Shown here: one piece after another, positions 47,501 through 55,632 of the stretch
Layout of the letters: every line of letters starts with the position of its first letter
Numbering within the stretch: position 1 is the first letter of the stretch
NCBI RefSeq assembly: GCF_010548305.1
Contig: NZ_JAAGLV010000027.1
Location: 1-64,000, forward strand
DNA: 64,000 nt
Direction of reading: 5' to 3'
DNA from: Streptomyces sp. SID13031
GTDB taxonomy: Bacteria; Actinomycetota; Actinomycetes; Propionibacteriales; Kribbellaceae
Position numbers and translations under genes: made by a program
The notes under the pieces: generated by a model
Seen by the model: the letters and a program-made list of their open reading frames with translations, nothing else
The model's database searches: none
What the model was told of the DNA's origin: nothing

Positions 47501-49185
47501 AGCTCGCCGACGCGGTGATTCGTGGTCTCGCCGACCAGGAAGACGCCGAACAGGCCGCGGTCCGGAATCGTGCCACCGCTGGTCACCGCGAGCCGTTGCG
47601 CACCGGGCCGGCCGGAGATCTCACCGCTGACCCGGTCGAACACGATCCGTGGCCGCAACTCGGCGAACTCGTCCGACGGATACCGCCCGGACAACATGTC
47701 CAGTACGCCGTCGTACGCCGACCGCGGCAAAGTCGCGAACGGGGCACACCGGCGTACGAGTGCGTAGAGCTCGTCCACGTCGATCGTGTCGAGGGCGACG
47801 ATCGAGACGATCTGCTGGGCGAGCACATCGAGCGGGTTCGACGGGATGTGCAGGCTCTCGATCAGCCCGTCGCGCATCCGCTGGACCACGACGGCCGTGT
47901 CGACCAGGTCCCCACGGAACTTCGGGAACAGCACTCCACGCGAGACCGCGCCGACCTGGTGACCCGCGCGGCCGACCCGCTGCAGACCGCTCGCGACCGA
48001 CGGCGGCGCCTCGACCTGGATGACCAGATCGACCGCTCCCATGTCGATGCCGAGCTCGAGGCTGCTGGTCGCCACGACACAAGGCAGCCGGCCCGACTTC
48101 AGGTCAGTCTCGATCAGGGCCCGCTGCTCCTTGCTGACCGACCCGTGGTGGGCCCGCGCGATCAGCGGGGGAGCGGCCAGCGACGCGCCCGACTGAGCCA
48201 TCAGCTGGGCCGGCGAACCGGCCTCCGGCAGCTCGAGCTCGGCCCGCTCGGCGGCGATCTCGTTGAGCCGGGCGGTCAGCCGCTCGGCCAGCCGCCGGGA
48301 GTTCGAGAAGACGATCGTGGACCGGTGCGCCGAGATCAGGTCGAAGACGTGCTCCTCGACGTGCGGCCAGATCGACGCATGCCGGGGCGGCCCGGCGGCC
48401 GGCCCGGACGTCTCGATCTCGGTGTTCGCCAGCTCGGCCATGTCCTCGACCGGCACGACGACGCTCAGGTCCCACTGTTTGGTGAACTTCGGCTGGACGA
48501 CCTTCACTGGTCGCTCGCCACCGAGGAATCGCGCGACCTCCTCGACCGGCCGCACCGTCGCGGACAGGCCGATCCGCTGGGCGGGCTTGGGCAGCAGCGC
48601 GTCGAGCCGCTCGAGTGTGAGGGCGAGATGCGCACCGCGCTTGGTGCCGGCGACCGCGTGCACCTCGTCGATGATGATCGTCTCCACGCCCCGTAGCGAC
48701 TCCCGGGCCTGCGAAGTGAGCAGCAGGAACAGCGACTCTGGGGTGGTGATCAGTACGTCGGCAGGCTTCGTCGCGAACCGTCTGCGCTCGTTGGCGGGGG
48801 TGTCGCCCGAGCGGACCGCGACCTCGACATCGATCGGTGCCTCGCCCAGCCGTCGTGCGGTTTCCCGGATCCCGATCAGAGGCGCTCGCAGGTTGCGCTC
48901 GACGTCGACCGCCAGCGCCTTCATCGGCGACACGTAGAGCACCCGGCAGCGCAGCTTCGGGTCGTCCGGTGGTGGCGTCGTGGCCAGCCGGTCGAGCGCC
49001 CAGAGGAAGGCCGCCAGCGTCTTGCCCGAACCCGTCGGGGCGACCACCAGCGCGTCCCGGCCCGCTGTGATCGCGTCCCACGCCTCGAGCTGGGCCGGGG
49101 TGGCCGCTTCGAAGACGTCGCCGAACCACGCCCGGGTCGCGGGCGAGAAGAGGCTGAACGCGCTGGCTTTCTGCACGTCCCCCAT
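44596..49185 (-). CDS. lhr: Lhr-family superfamily 2 DNA helicase
   Basis: A 1529-residue ATP-dependent helicase with the full-length Lhr design: RecA-like domains with Walker A APTGSGKT (49-56) and DEVH (173-176), SAT-type and HRxGRAGH-like motif VI (RVGRAGHQVG), the Lhr winged-helix core, and a long C-terminal Lhr-specific region. Mycobacterial Lhr is a 3'-5' single-stranded DNA translocase induced by DNA damage. The start is ATG 49185; a CTGTCGGAG-N8-CAAGAT element just upstream loosely resembles a PafBC promoter and would favour a leaderless start at a later GTG. Confidence 0.93.
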   Translation of the reverse strand: MGDVQKASAFSLFSPATRAWFGDVFEAATPAQLEAWDAITAGRDALVVAPTGSGKTLAAFLWALDRLATTPPPDDPKLRCRVLYVSPMKALAVDVERNLRAPLIGIRETARRLGEAPIDVEVAVRSGDTPANERRRFATKPADVLITTPESLFLLLTSQARESLRGVETIIIDEVHAVAGTKRGAHLALTLERLDALLPKPAQRIGLSATVRPVEEVARFLGGERPVKVVQPKFTKQWDLSVVVPVEDMAELANTEIETSGPAAGPPRHASIWPHVEEHVFDLISAHRSTIVFSNSRRLAERLTARLNEIAAERAELELPEAGSPAQLMAQSGASLAAPPLIARAHHGSVSKEQRALIETDLKSGRLPCVVATSSLELGIDMGAVDLVIQVEAPPSVASGLQRVGRAGHQVGAVSRGVLFPKFRGDLVDTAVVVQRMRDGLIESLHIPSNPLDVLAQQIVSIVALDTIDVDELYALVRRCAPFATLPRSAYDGVLDMLSGRYPSDEFAELRPRIVFDRVSGEISGRPGAQRLAVTSGGTIPDRGLFGVFLVGETTNHRVGELDEEMVYESRVGDVFTLGASSWRIEDITHDRVLVSPAPGQPGRLPFWKGDAVGRPAELGAATGAFVRTMAALPPAKAIKRARDAGLDEYAANNLVAYLGEQRAATGRVPDDITILVERFRDELGDWRVCIHSPHGGQVHGPWALAIAARLRERYGMDAQSVSGDDGIVLRLPETDEPPPGADLVLFDPAEIEDLVTAEVGGSALFASRFRECAARALLLPRRNPGKRSPLWQQRQKSAQLLSVASKYGSFPIVLETLREVLQDVYDLTALKDLLTGIGERRISVVEVETTEASPFAKSLLFGYVGAFMYEGDTPLAEKRAAALALDQGLLAELLGRTELRELLDAEVVLRTEAELQRLAEDRRARDGEGLFDVLRLIGALSLSEASQRCVDGSDAEAWLTELAAARRVVRVRIAGEHRWAVVEDVARLRDALGVPLPPGIAEAHAEPVADPLGDLVSRYARTHGPFRAIDLATHLGTGVAVITDALRRLAAAGRVVEGEFLPGGIAMEWCDSEILRLLRRRSLAALRKEVEPVDPSALARFLPAWQGITSSRGRGYDVLLGAVEQLAGCAVPASALESIVLPSRVPGYQPSMLDELTATGEVVWAGSGSLPGTDGWVSLHLADNCDLTMPDPDPSFELGETHQAVLDALSGGGAFFFRQLSDVVGATAGVVDDETLVGILWDLVWAGHLTNDTLAPVRSLVSGGRGTHRTRRTTPRARPGRALRPGRPAMPARSGPPTAGGRWSLLPERNEDATRRAHAAAETLLDRYGIVTRGSVITERTPGGFAAVYKVLSAFEESGRCRRGYFVAGLGAAQFALPGAVDRLRAMAELPTSGSGSSSRSKEELAARAVVLAASDPANPYGAALPWPERENAGGHRPGRKAGALVMLVDGRLIVYVERGGRTVLSFTEDPELLQPAVDALALAIRDGHLGKLSVETADGEQVRHTAFGDALAKAGFHATPRGLRLRA

Positions 49186-49265
49186 CTTGCCCGGCCGCTC
49201 CGACAGTTTCCGGCCGGACCTTCCCGGCGGGCATTTTGTCTCCGGCTTCTGGAATGATCGGCGGC

Positions 49266-50369
49266 ATGAAGAACCGCGTGCGCACCGCGCTCGTCATCAT
49301 GGCCTGCCTGGTCGGTCTGACCGGCTGCGTGAAGTTCGATGGCGACCTCAAGGTGAATTCCAACGAGACCGTCACCGGCACGCTGAAGTTCGGCGTCGAC
49401 AAGCAACTGATGACCAGCAGCGGCCAGTCGCTCGACGAGATCCGCCAGGAGATCGAGAAGGCGATCAAGCAGACCGCCACCGACGGTGTCACCTGTAAGG
49501 CCTTCGAGGACGACAAGTACGTCGGCGAGGACTGCTCGTTCGACGGCGTGCCGTTCAGCGACATGGGCAGCTCGACCGGGCAAGGCGTCAGCGTCCGCAA
49601 GGACGGCGACAAGTTCGTCGTCACCGTCAACCAGCCGAACCTGGGCACCTCGACGGCTGGCACGACACCGGTGGTGGACTTCAAGATCACCATGCCCGGC
49701 AAGATCATCGATCACGATTCAGGCGCCAAGATCAGCGGCCGCACTGCGACATACGACAGCCTCGACAAACTGGGCAAGGTGTCACTGACGTCGGAGGGCG
49801 GCGGTAGCTTCCCGGCCTGGGCACTGATCCTGGTCATCGTGCTCCTACTGCTCGGTGGGGGTGCCGTGGCTTTCTTCGTACTGCGCAGTCGCAAGGCCAA
49901 GGCGCAGCAATACGGCCAATACGGGCAGTACCCGGGGCAGCCGCAGCAAGGTCAGTGGGGTCCCCAGTACGGCGGCCAGCAGGGTGTGCCTGGTCAGTAC
50001 GGTCCGCCGCAGGGCCAGCCCGGTGGGTACGGGCAGCCTGGTCAGCACGGCCAGGGTCCGTATGGCCAGCCAGGGCAGCCGCCGCAGCAATACGGCCAAC
50101 CTGGTCCGGGGCAGTACCCTGGGCAGCCGCAGCCTCCGCAGCAGGGTCAGCCCGGCCAGTGGGGGCCGCAACAGCCGCCGCAAGGTCCGCCTCAGCAGGG
50201 CCAGGGTGGTTGGGGTCAGCCGCCTCAGGGACCACCCGCTCAGGGCCAGCCTCCGCACGGACAACCCCCACAGGGACAGCCTCCGCAGCAGGGTGGCTGG
50301 GGTCAGCCGCCTCAGCAGGGCGGACAGCAAGGCGGTTGGAACAGGCCGCCGGACAACGATGGGCAGTAA
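49266..50369 (+). CDS. LppM-like lipoprotein with Gln/Pro/Gly-rich tail
   Basis: A 367-residue surface protein. The lipobox is VGLTGC with Cys21. The globular domain (CVKFDGDLKVNSNETVTGTL) matches the LppM/DUF3153 type, the lipid-binding family of mycobacteria. A membrane helix near residues 190-212 (WALILVIVLLLLGGGAVAF) and a basic stop (RSRKAK) follow, then a 150-residue Gln/Pro/Gly tail. Orientation of the tail is uncertain because both a lipid anchor and a membrane helix are present. It overlaps the DUF3046 gene (TAATG). Confidence 0.8.
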   Translation: MKNRVRTALVIMACLVGLTGCVKFDGDLKVNSNETVTGTLKFGVDKQLMTSSGQSLDEIRQEIEKAIKQTATDGVTCKAFEDDKYVGEDCSFDGVPFSDMGSSTGQGVSVRKDGDKFVVTVNQPNLGTSTAGTTPVVDFKITMPGKIIDHDSGAKISGRTATYDSLDKLGKVSLTSEGGGSFPAWALILVIVLLLLGGGAVAFFVLRSRKAKAQQYGQYGQYPGQPQQGQWGPQYGGQQGVPGQYGPPQGQPGGYGQPGQHGQGPYGQPGQPPQQYGQPGPGQYPGQPQPPQQGQPGQWGPQQPPQGPPQQGQGGWGQPPQGPPAQGQPPHGQPPQGQPPQQGGWGQPPQQGGQQGGWNRPPDNDGQ

Positions 50370-50563
50370 TGAGACTGACGGAGTTCTGGGTCCGGATGGA
50401 CAGCCATCTGGGCCCTGCCTACTCGCGAACGTGGGCCGAGACCCAGGCGCTGAGTGAGCTCGGCGGCCGCACGGTCGACGAGTCCCTGGCCGACGGCGAA
50501 GCCGCCAAGGACGTCTGGCGCGCCGTCTGGGCGCACCTGCAACTCCCAGCCAGCGAGCGCTAG
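50369..50563 (+). CDS. DUF3046 protein
   Basis: A 64-residue protein with the family sequence MRLTEFWVRMDSHLG, YSRTWAETQALSELGGRTV and a DVWRAVWAHLQLP end. DUF3046 genes usually accompany recA in actinobacteria; the function is unknown. It starts within the stop of the LppM-like gene (TAATG). Here it is separated from recA by three minus-strand genes. Confidence 0.88.
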   Translation: MRLTEFWVRMDSHLGPAYSRTWAETQALSELGGRTVDESLADGEAAKDVWRAVWAHLQLPASER

Positions 50564-50605
50564 GCGGCGTACTGGTGCTCGCCGGCGCGCCTGAAGTGCC
50601 GGCTG

Positions 50606-52729
50606 TCAGTTGCCGGCGAGGGCGCGTTCTGGTTCGGGATCGGCTGACGCCTCGGCGGGGGACGGGTCGCGCTTCTGGGCGAGTTTGCTCGGCCACCACA
50701 GATGCCGGCCGATGTCGAGGTTGAGCGCCGTGACCAGGACCGACCGGACGACGATGGTGTCCAGCAGGACGCCCAGGGCAACCGCGATGCCGATCTCGGC
50801 GAACGCGACCACCGGCATCGTCGCCAGTACCGCGAACGTGCCCGCCAGCACCAGGCCGGCCGACGTGATCACCCCACCGGTCGCCGCGACGCCGATCAGT
50901 GCCCCGCGCCGGGTCCCGTGCACCTTCGACTCCTCATGCACCCTGGTCATCAGGAAGATGTTGTAGTCGATGCCCAGGGCAACAAGGAAGACGAAGACGA
51001 ACAGGGGTAGCGAACTGTCCGCGCCGTCGAACCCCAGCAGGTGATGGAACACCAGCGAGCTGATCCCGAGCGCAGCCCCGAAGGACAGCACGACGGTGGC
51101 CACCAACAGCACCGGCGCGAGTAGTGCCCGCAGTAGCAGCGCGAGGATGATCAGCACCACCGCGAGTACGACCGGGATGATCACCTTGTTGTCGTGGTTC
51201 GACGCCCGCTGCGTGTCCAGCACGATCGCGGCGCCACCGCCGGCCAATGCGTCGGCCCCGGCAACGGCATGGACGGCTGCTCGCGCCCGGTCGACAGTGT
51301 CCTTCGCTGCTTGAGTGTCGACGGCGTCAGTCATCGTGCCCTCGATGTAGGCGAGCCCGCCCGCTGTCTGCGGCTCGGCGACCGAGGCGATGCCCTGTAC
51401 CGACGACAGCGCAGTACGGATCTCTGTGGCGTGGTCTGCTTTGCCTACGACGACCAGTGGATTGCCTGCGCCGGCTGGGAAGTGCGCTGCCACGACTTTC
51501 TCGCCGACTACGGAATCCGGCGTACCGGTGAAGGACTCCTCGTTCGACAGCCCATTGGCGTCGAGTGTGAGCATCCCGAGCGCTGCAGCGCCAAGCAAGA
51601 CAGTGGTGGTGACCCAAGTGAGTCTGGGCCGTACTGCGATCCGTCGCCCGATCCGGCCCCACACGCTCGTCTCCGTGTGGTCGTCGGACCCGTATGTCGG
51701 CCGCAGCGGCCAGAACACCCAACGGCCGCACACCACCAGCAAGGCGGGCAGCAGCGTCAGCATGGCGAGCAGCGCGACCATGATGCCGACTGCGGCCACA
51801 GGACCTAGCCCGCGGGTCGAGTTCATCGAAGCAAGCAGGAGGCACAGCATGCCGGCCACCACTGTCGAGCCGGACGCGAAGATGGCCGGGCCAGATCGAT
51901 GGAGAGCGACGGCCATCGCCTCATGCCGGTCCTGATGCCGGCGGAGCTCTTCTCGATAGCGTGCCACCAGGAGCAGGGCATAGTCGGTCCCTGCGCCGAA
52001 GACGAGCACTGTGAGGATGCCTGCGCTCTGGGCGTTCACAGTGAGGTCTGCCTTGGTCGCCAGCAGGTACACAACGGCCTGTGCGGCGAACAGCGCGATA
52101 CCTGCTGAGATCAGAGGCAGCAGCCACAGCACTGGGCTGCGGTAGGTGAGCAGCAGGATGATGATCACGACAGCGGCCGCGGAGTAGAGCAGCTTGCCGT
52201 CTATGCCCGCGAACGCCTCCTGCGAGTCGGCAGCGAAGCCGCCAGGCCCGGTGAGATGGAACGACAGCCCATCAGGTCGCTCAGCGGCGACTCTGCGGAT
52301 GTCATCCGCTCTGGCGCCGATAGTTTCCCAGCCACCGGAGCCCGCGTTGATCGGTACCAGGATCTGGAGTGCTTTGCCGTCCTCCGAGGGAATCGGCCCG
52401 ATCACCTCGCGATCGACGTCCGGCAACTTCCCGTACTCCGCTGCGTGGCCGGCGACGGCTTGCTTGTCGGCCTCGGTCACTCCACCAGCCCGCTCGTAGA
52501 CCAGTACGGCGGGGATCTCGTCCGGTGAGGAGAACTGAGCCGTTGCCTTCAGTACTTCGGTGGACTCCGCGTTGCCGGGCAGCCAGGACACCGCGTCGTT
52601 GTCCTGGGCGCCGGTCAGCTTGCCGGCCGGACTGAAACACACGGCGACCGCGATGATCCACAGCCCGAGCACGATCCACTTCGACACCTTGCCGCACGGC
52701 AATGCCGCCAGCCGCCCTGTTCCAGCCAT
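50606..52729 (-). CDS. MMPL-family RND transporter
   Basis: A 707-residue exporter with twelve membrane helices in two MMPL halves. Each half has the characteristic proton-relay motif: GAGTDYALLLVARYREEL and ALGIDYNIFLMTRVHEE. Two extracytoplasmic loops follow helices 1 and 7. Relatives export lipids, siderophores or drugs; the cargo is unknown. ATG 52729 with GGGGGTG upstream is chosen. Confidence 0.9.
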   Translation of the reverse strand: MAGTGRLAALPCGKVSKWIVLGLWIIAVAVCFSPAGKLTGAQDNDAVSWLPGNAESTEVLKATAQFSSPDEIPAVLVYERAGGVTEADKQAVAGHAAEYGKLPDVDREVIGPIPSEDGKALQILVPINAGSGGWETIGARADDIRRVAAERPDGLSFHLTGPGGFAADSQEAFAGIDGKLLYSAAAVVIIILLLTYRSPVLWLLPLISAGIALFAAQAVVYLLATKADLTVNAQSAGILTVLVFGAGTDYALLLVARYREELRRHQDRHEAMAVALHRSGPAIFASGSTVVAGMLCLLLASMNSTRGLGPVAAVGIMVALLAMLTLLPALLVVCGRWVFWPLRPTYGSDDHTETSVWGRIGRRIAVRPRLTWVTTTVLLGAAALGMLTLDANGLSNEESFTGTPDSVVGEKVVAAHFPAGAGNPLVVVGKADHATEIRTALSSVQGIASVAEPQTAGGLAYIEGTMTDAVDTQAAKDTVDRARAAVHAVAGADALAGGGAAIVLDTQRASNHDNKVIIPVVLAVVLIILALLLRALLAPVLLVATVVLSFGAALGISSLVFHHLLGFDGADSSLPLFVFVFLVALGIDYNIFLMTRVHEESKVHGTRRGALIGVAATGGVITSAGLVLAGTFAVLATMPVVAFAEIGIAVALGVLLDTIVVRSVLVTALNLDIGRHLWWPSKLAQKRDPSPAEASADPEPERALAGN

Positions 52730-52837
52730 CGGTAACACCCCCAAGTCCAGACTCGTGGCCGACTGGGCGCACGTCAACGAGCCCGGGGTAGTACTCCGAT
52801 CACCGTCCGCAGGGGATTGCCCTGACGGCCCTAGGGC

Positions 52838-53401
52838 TCAGCTGCTCCAGCCGGTGCGTGCTGCCCACTCCTCGGCAGGCAGGTAGATCAGGTCGCACAC
52901 GGGATCCTTCAGATCGGCGTACTCGCCGACTGACTCCAGAGGCAAGGTCGCCGCCCGACGCTTGAACTCCCCGTACGCCGCTGCGGTGTCCGGATGGGCA
53001 CGCAGGTAGTCCCTAAAGAGCAGCGCGTACCGCTGGTTGGCGCGACCGGCTACGCGCAGGTGCAGGTTCACCCGGCGGCGGTACAGGGGCTCGACCACCA
53101 GCCGCTTGACCCATTGGAACTCGTCCTTGGGCAGACCGGGCACCGGGTGGTCGCGCCTGGGCGGCCTGTCCTCCCACTCGGCCGCCACCAGCAGCTGCAC
53201 TGCGTCTTCCAGCTCGGACTCGGCGGCAACGGTCGCCTGGATATCCAGGATGTCCTTGGCGGCCAGGCCTGGTACCGAGGTCGAACCGATGTGGTCCACC
53301 CGCACTGCCTTGTCGCCGAGGATGTTGCTGATCACCTGGGCTGTCTTCTCGTACTGCGCTGCCCAGGTCGTGTCCGGACTGACGATGGCGATCGCGCTCA
53401 T
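52838..53401 (-). CDS. GrpB-family protein
   Basis: A 187-residue nucleotidyltransferase-fold protein of the GrpB (UPF0157) family, with the signature VDHIGSTSVPGLAAKDILDIQ and FRDYLRAHPDTAAAYGEFKR. The biochemical role is uncertain (some members are fused to CoaE). The start at 53401 fits the family; the upstream sequence lacks a good ribosome-binding site. A truncated second copy of the family is at 58324. Confidence 0.85.
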   Translation of the reverse strand: MSAIAIVSPDTTWAAQYEKTAQVISNILGDKAVRVDHIGSTSVPGLAAKDILDIQATVAAESELEDAVQLLVAAEWEDRPPRRDHPVPGLPKDEFQWVKRLVVEPLYRRRVNLHLRVAGRANQRYALLFRDYLRAHPDTAAAYGEFKRRAATLPLESVGEYADLKDPVCDLIYLPAEEWAARTGWSS

Positions 53402-53463
53402 GGGGTGAATCATTGCAGCGGACCGCCGTCTCAGACAGTCCTTGCCGGGCAGGGTTTCACCGC

Positions 53464-54258
53464 TCACCCAGCGGGCTTCACCCGGAAAGCGCCGGTGCTG
53501 AGCAGCTCGGCAGCGGCGTACGCGGCCTTGCGGATGCCTTTGCGCTCGTCGAAGAACCCGCCGACCACTCCGACCGCCGGGAGCTTGCCGAGCATCCTGG
53601 CGCCGAGGCTGCCGCGTGGACGGTCCTCGAAGACCTCACCGGCCCCGCCGAGCAGCTTGCTGATCCGCCAGACCAGGCGAACACCCTTGCGGAGACCGGC
53701 CTCCTCCGTCTCGTCGCCCAGTCCCAGCTGCTGTGCGACGTCCTTGCCTGCAGCGGTCGGATCGTCGTACCGGAGTACGTCGTCAGGCGTGATCGGGCGG
53801 CCAGTGAGCACCCGGGCTATCACTGCGGTTCGGTCGGCGTGCGCCTCGACTCCGTACTCGCGGCAGACCGCTCCGATCACCATGGCCTGTACTGAGGCGC
53901 CGAGGGTGTCCTTGATCGGGAGGGCATCGGCGGCGGCACCACTGAGCCGCGGGAGGCCCGCCACCACCGCGGCGAACCCACCGAGCCGCTCTACCCACCA
54001 GTCGCAGCGCTTGGCCAGCGGTAGCGTCGGCCACTCGGCGTGGCCGGGCACTTTCATCCGCAGCAAGCGGTCGATCGCGAGAATCAGACCCTTCTCGGCC
54101 AGGTTGGGCTGCTCCTGGGCGGAGTACTCGGTCAGGGTGCTGCGGATGCCGAACGGGTCCTGGGTGCGGAGCGCGTCGAGGACGGAGTCGATGCCGAACT
54201 CGACCCGGCTGAGGGCGAGGACGACGGCGGAGTCGGGGACGTCGGGACGGTCGGTCAC
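53464..54258 (-). CDS. Conserved hypothetical protein
   Basis: A 264-residue soluble-looking protein with alternating helices and short hydrophobic stretches (LGGFAAVVAGLPRL; LPAVGVVGGFF). It weakly recalls EcsC-type proteins, which I cannot confirm. GTG 54258 is taken as the start; a GTG at 54288 is also possible, and neither has a clear ribosome-binding site. Its 3' end is 63 bp upstream of the GrpB start, so the two may be cotranscribed. It is divergent from recA. Confidence 0.55.
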   Translation of the reverse strand: MTDRPDVPDSAVVLALSRVEFGIDSVLDALRTQDPFGIRSTLTEYSAQEQPNLAEKGLILAIDRLLRMKVPGHAEWPTLPLAKRCDWWVERLGGFAAVVAGLPRLSGAAADALPIKDTLGASVQAMVIGAVCREYGVEAHADRTAVIARVLTGRPITPDDVLRYDDPTAAGKDVAQQLGLGDETEEAGLRKGVRLVWRISKLLGGAGEVFEDRPRGSLGARMLGKLPAVGVVGGFFDERKGIRKAAYAAAELLSTGAFRVKPAG

Positions 54259-54318
54259 GTCCGTCAGGGTAGGGACTCGGCGGTCCACGACGATCTGTGG
54301 GGTCCATCGGCGTGTCAG

Positions 54319-54349
54319 TTGTGATTCGAACAGGTGTTCGGGCTAGTTT
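54319..54349 (+). promoter_or_regulatory. SOS-controlled recA promoter
   Basis: TCGAACAGGTGTTCGG (54326-54341) matches the LexA consensus in 15 of 16 positions. It lies between a -35-like TTGTGA (54319-54324) and a -10-like TAGTTT (54344-54349), where bound LexA would block transcription. The transcript leader to the recA ATG would be about 150 bases. Confidence 0.8.
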
Positions 54350-54410
54350 GTCCCGTACGAGTTCCACGGATCGGCCGGGTTTGTCCACAGATTCACTCCG
54401 GCACCGAAAA

Positions 54411-54433
54411 CTGTCCGTCGGAACCCATACCGT
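54411..54433 (+). promoter_or_regulatory. Second recA promoter, PafBC (RecA-NDp) type
   Basis: CTGTCCGTC, exactly 8 bases, then TACCGT. This matches the LexA-independent mycobacterial pattern TTGTCRGTG-N8-TANNNT in spacing, the -10 hexamer and six of nine upstream bases. It lies 75-97 bases before the recA ATG. A DnaA-box-like TTGTCCACA is at 54381-54389. Confidence 0.5.
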
Positions 54434-54507
54434 CTCTGGCGACAACGAATTTCCTCCGGGCAGCTGTGACAGCGGCCCCGATAGTAGATGGGTTAGGTGG
54501 CAGTCAC

Positions 54508-55632
54508 ATGGCTGGTGCAGCGGCGAGTGCGGAACGCAAGGCCGGGGATCGCGAGAAGGCTCTGGCGACCGCGCTGACGCAGATCGAGCGGCAGTGTGGC
54601 AAGGGTGCAGTGATGCGCCTGGGCGAGCAGGAGCGCACGAAGATCGAGGTCATTCCGACCGGGTCGATCGCGCTCGACATCGCGCTCGGGATCGGCGGTC
54701 TGCCGCGCGGTCGCGTGGTGGAGATCTACGGTCCGGAATCCTCCGGTAAGACGACGGTCGCGCTGCACGCGGTGGCGAACGCGCAGAAGGCCGGCGGGAT
54801 CGCGGCGTTCATCGACGCGGAGCACGCGCTCGACCCGGACTACGCGCAGAAGCTCGGCGTCGACACCGACGCACTGCTGGTCTCGCAGCCGGACTCCGGT
54901 GAGCAGGCGCTGGAGATCGCCGACATGCTGATCCGCTCCGGCGCGATCGACATCGTCGTGATCGACTCGGTGGCCGCGCTGGTGCCCCGGGCCGAGATCG
55001 AGGGCGAGATGGGTGACAGCCACGTCGGTCTGCAGGCCCGGCTGATGAGCCAGGCGCTGCGCAAGATGACCGGTGCGGTCAGCGGGACGAACACCACCGC
55101 GATCTTCATCAACCAGCTGCGCGAGAAGATCGGCGTGATGTTCGGCTCCCCGGAGACGACGACCGGTGGTAAGGCGCTGAAGTTCTACGCGTCGATCCGG
55201 CTGGACGTGCGCCGGATCGAGTCGCTGAAGGACGGTACCGACTTCGTCGGCAACCGGACCCGGGTCAAGGTCGTGAAGAACAAGGTGGCCCCGCCGTTCA
55301 AGCAGGCCGAGTTCGACATCATCTACGGCCAGGGCATCAGCCGTGAGGGCAGCCTGCTCGACCTCGGCGTGGAGCAGGGCTTCGTCCGCAAGGCCGGCGC
55401 CTGGTTCACCTACGAGAGCGACCAGCTCGGTCAAGGCCGGGAGAACGCGCGGAACTTCCTGCGCGACAACCCGGCGCTGGCCAACGAGCTGGAGAAGAAG
55501 ATCAAGGACAAGATGGGCATCGGCGTGACGGTGGAGCCGGCGGCCGGCGCGAAGGCTGATGGCAAGGCTGATGCCAAGGCCGACGGTAAGGCTGCGGGCA
55601 AGGCTGCGGCCGAGGTCGATGTCGACTTCTGA
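54508..55632 (+). CDS. recA: Recombinase RecA
   Basis: A 374-residue strand-exchange protein and LexA co-protease. Walker A GPESSGKT is at 75-82, then IDAEHALD, VVIDSVAALVP (Walker B), and INQLREKIGVMFG. No intein. The C-terminal tail has repeated AKADGKADAKADGKA units, longer and more Ala/Lys/Asp-rich than usual. The AGGTGG site lies 8 bases before the ATG. Two damage-responsive promoters precede it. Overlaps recX by 14 bases. Confidence 0.97.
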   Translation: MAGAAASAERKAGDREKALATALTQIERQCGKGAVMRLGEQERTKIEVIPTGSIALDIALGIGGLPRGRVVEIYGPESSGKTTVALHAVANAQKAGGIAAFIDAEHALDPDYAQKLGVDTDALLVSQPDSGEQALEIADMLIRSGAIDIVVIDSVAALVPRAEIEGEMGDSHVGLQARLMSQALRKMTGAVSGTNTTAIFINQLREKIGVMFGSPETTTGGKALKFYASIRLDVRRIESLKDGTDFVGNRTRVKVVKNKVAPPFKQAEFDIIYGQGISREGSLLDLGVEQGFVRKAGAWFTYESDQLGQGRENARNFLRDNPALANELEKKIKDKMGIGVTVEPAAGAKADGKADAKADGKAAGKAAAEVDVDF

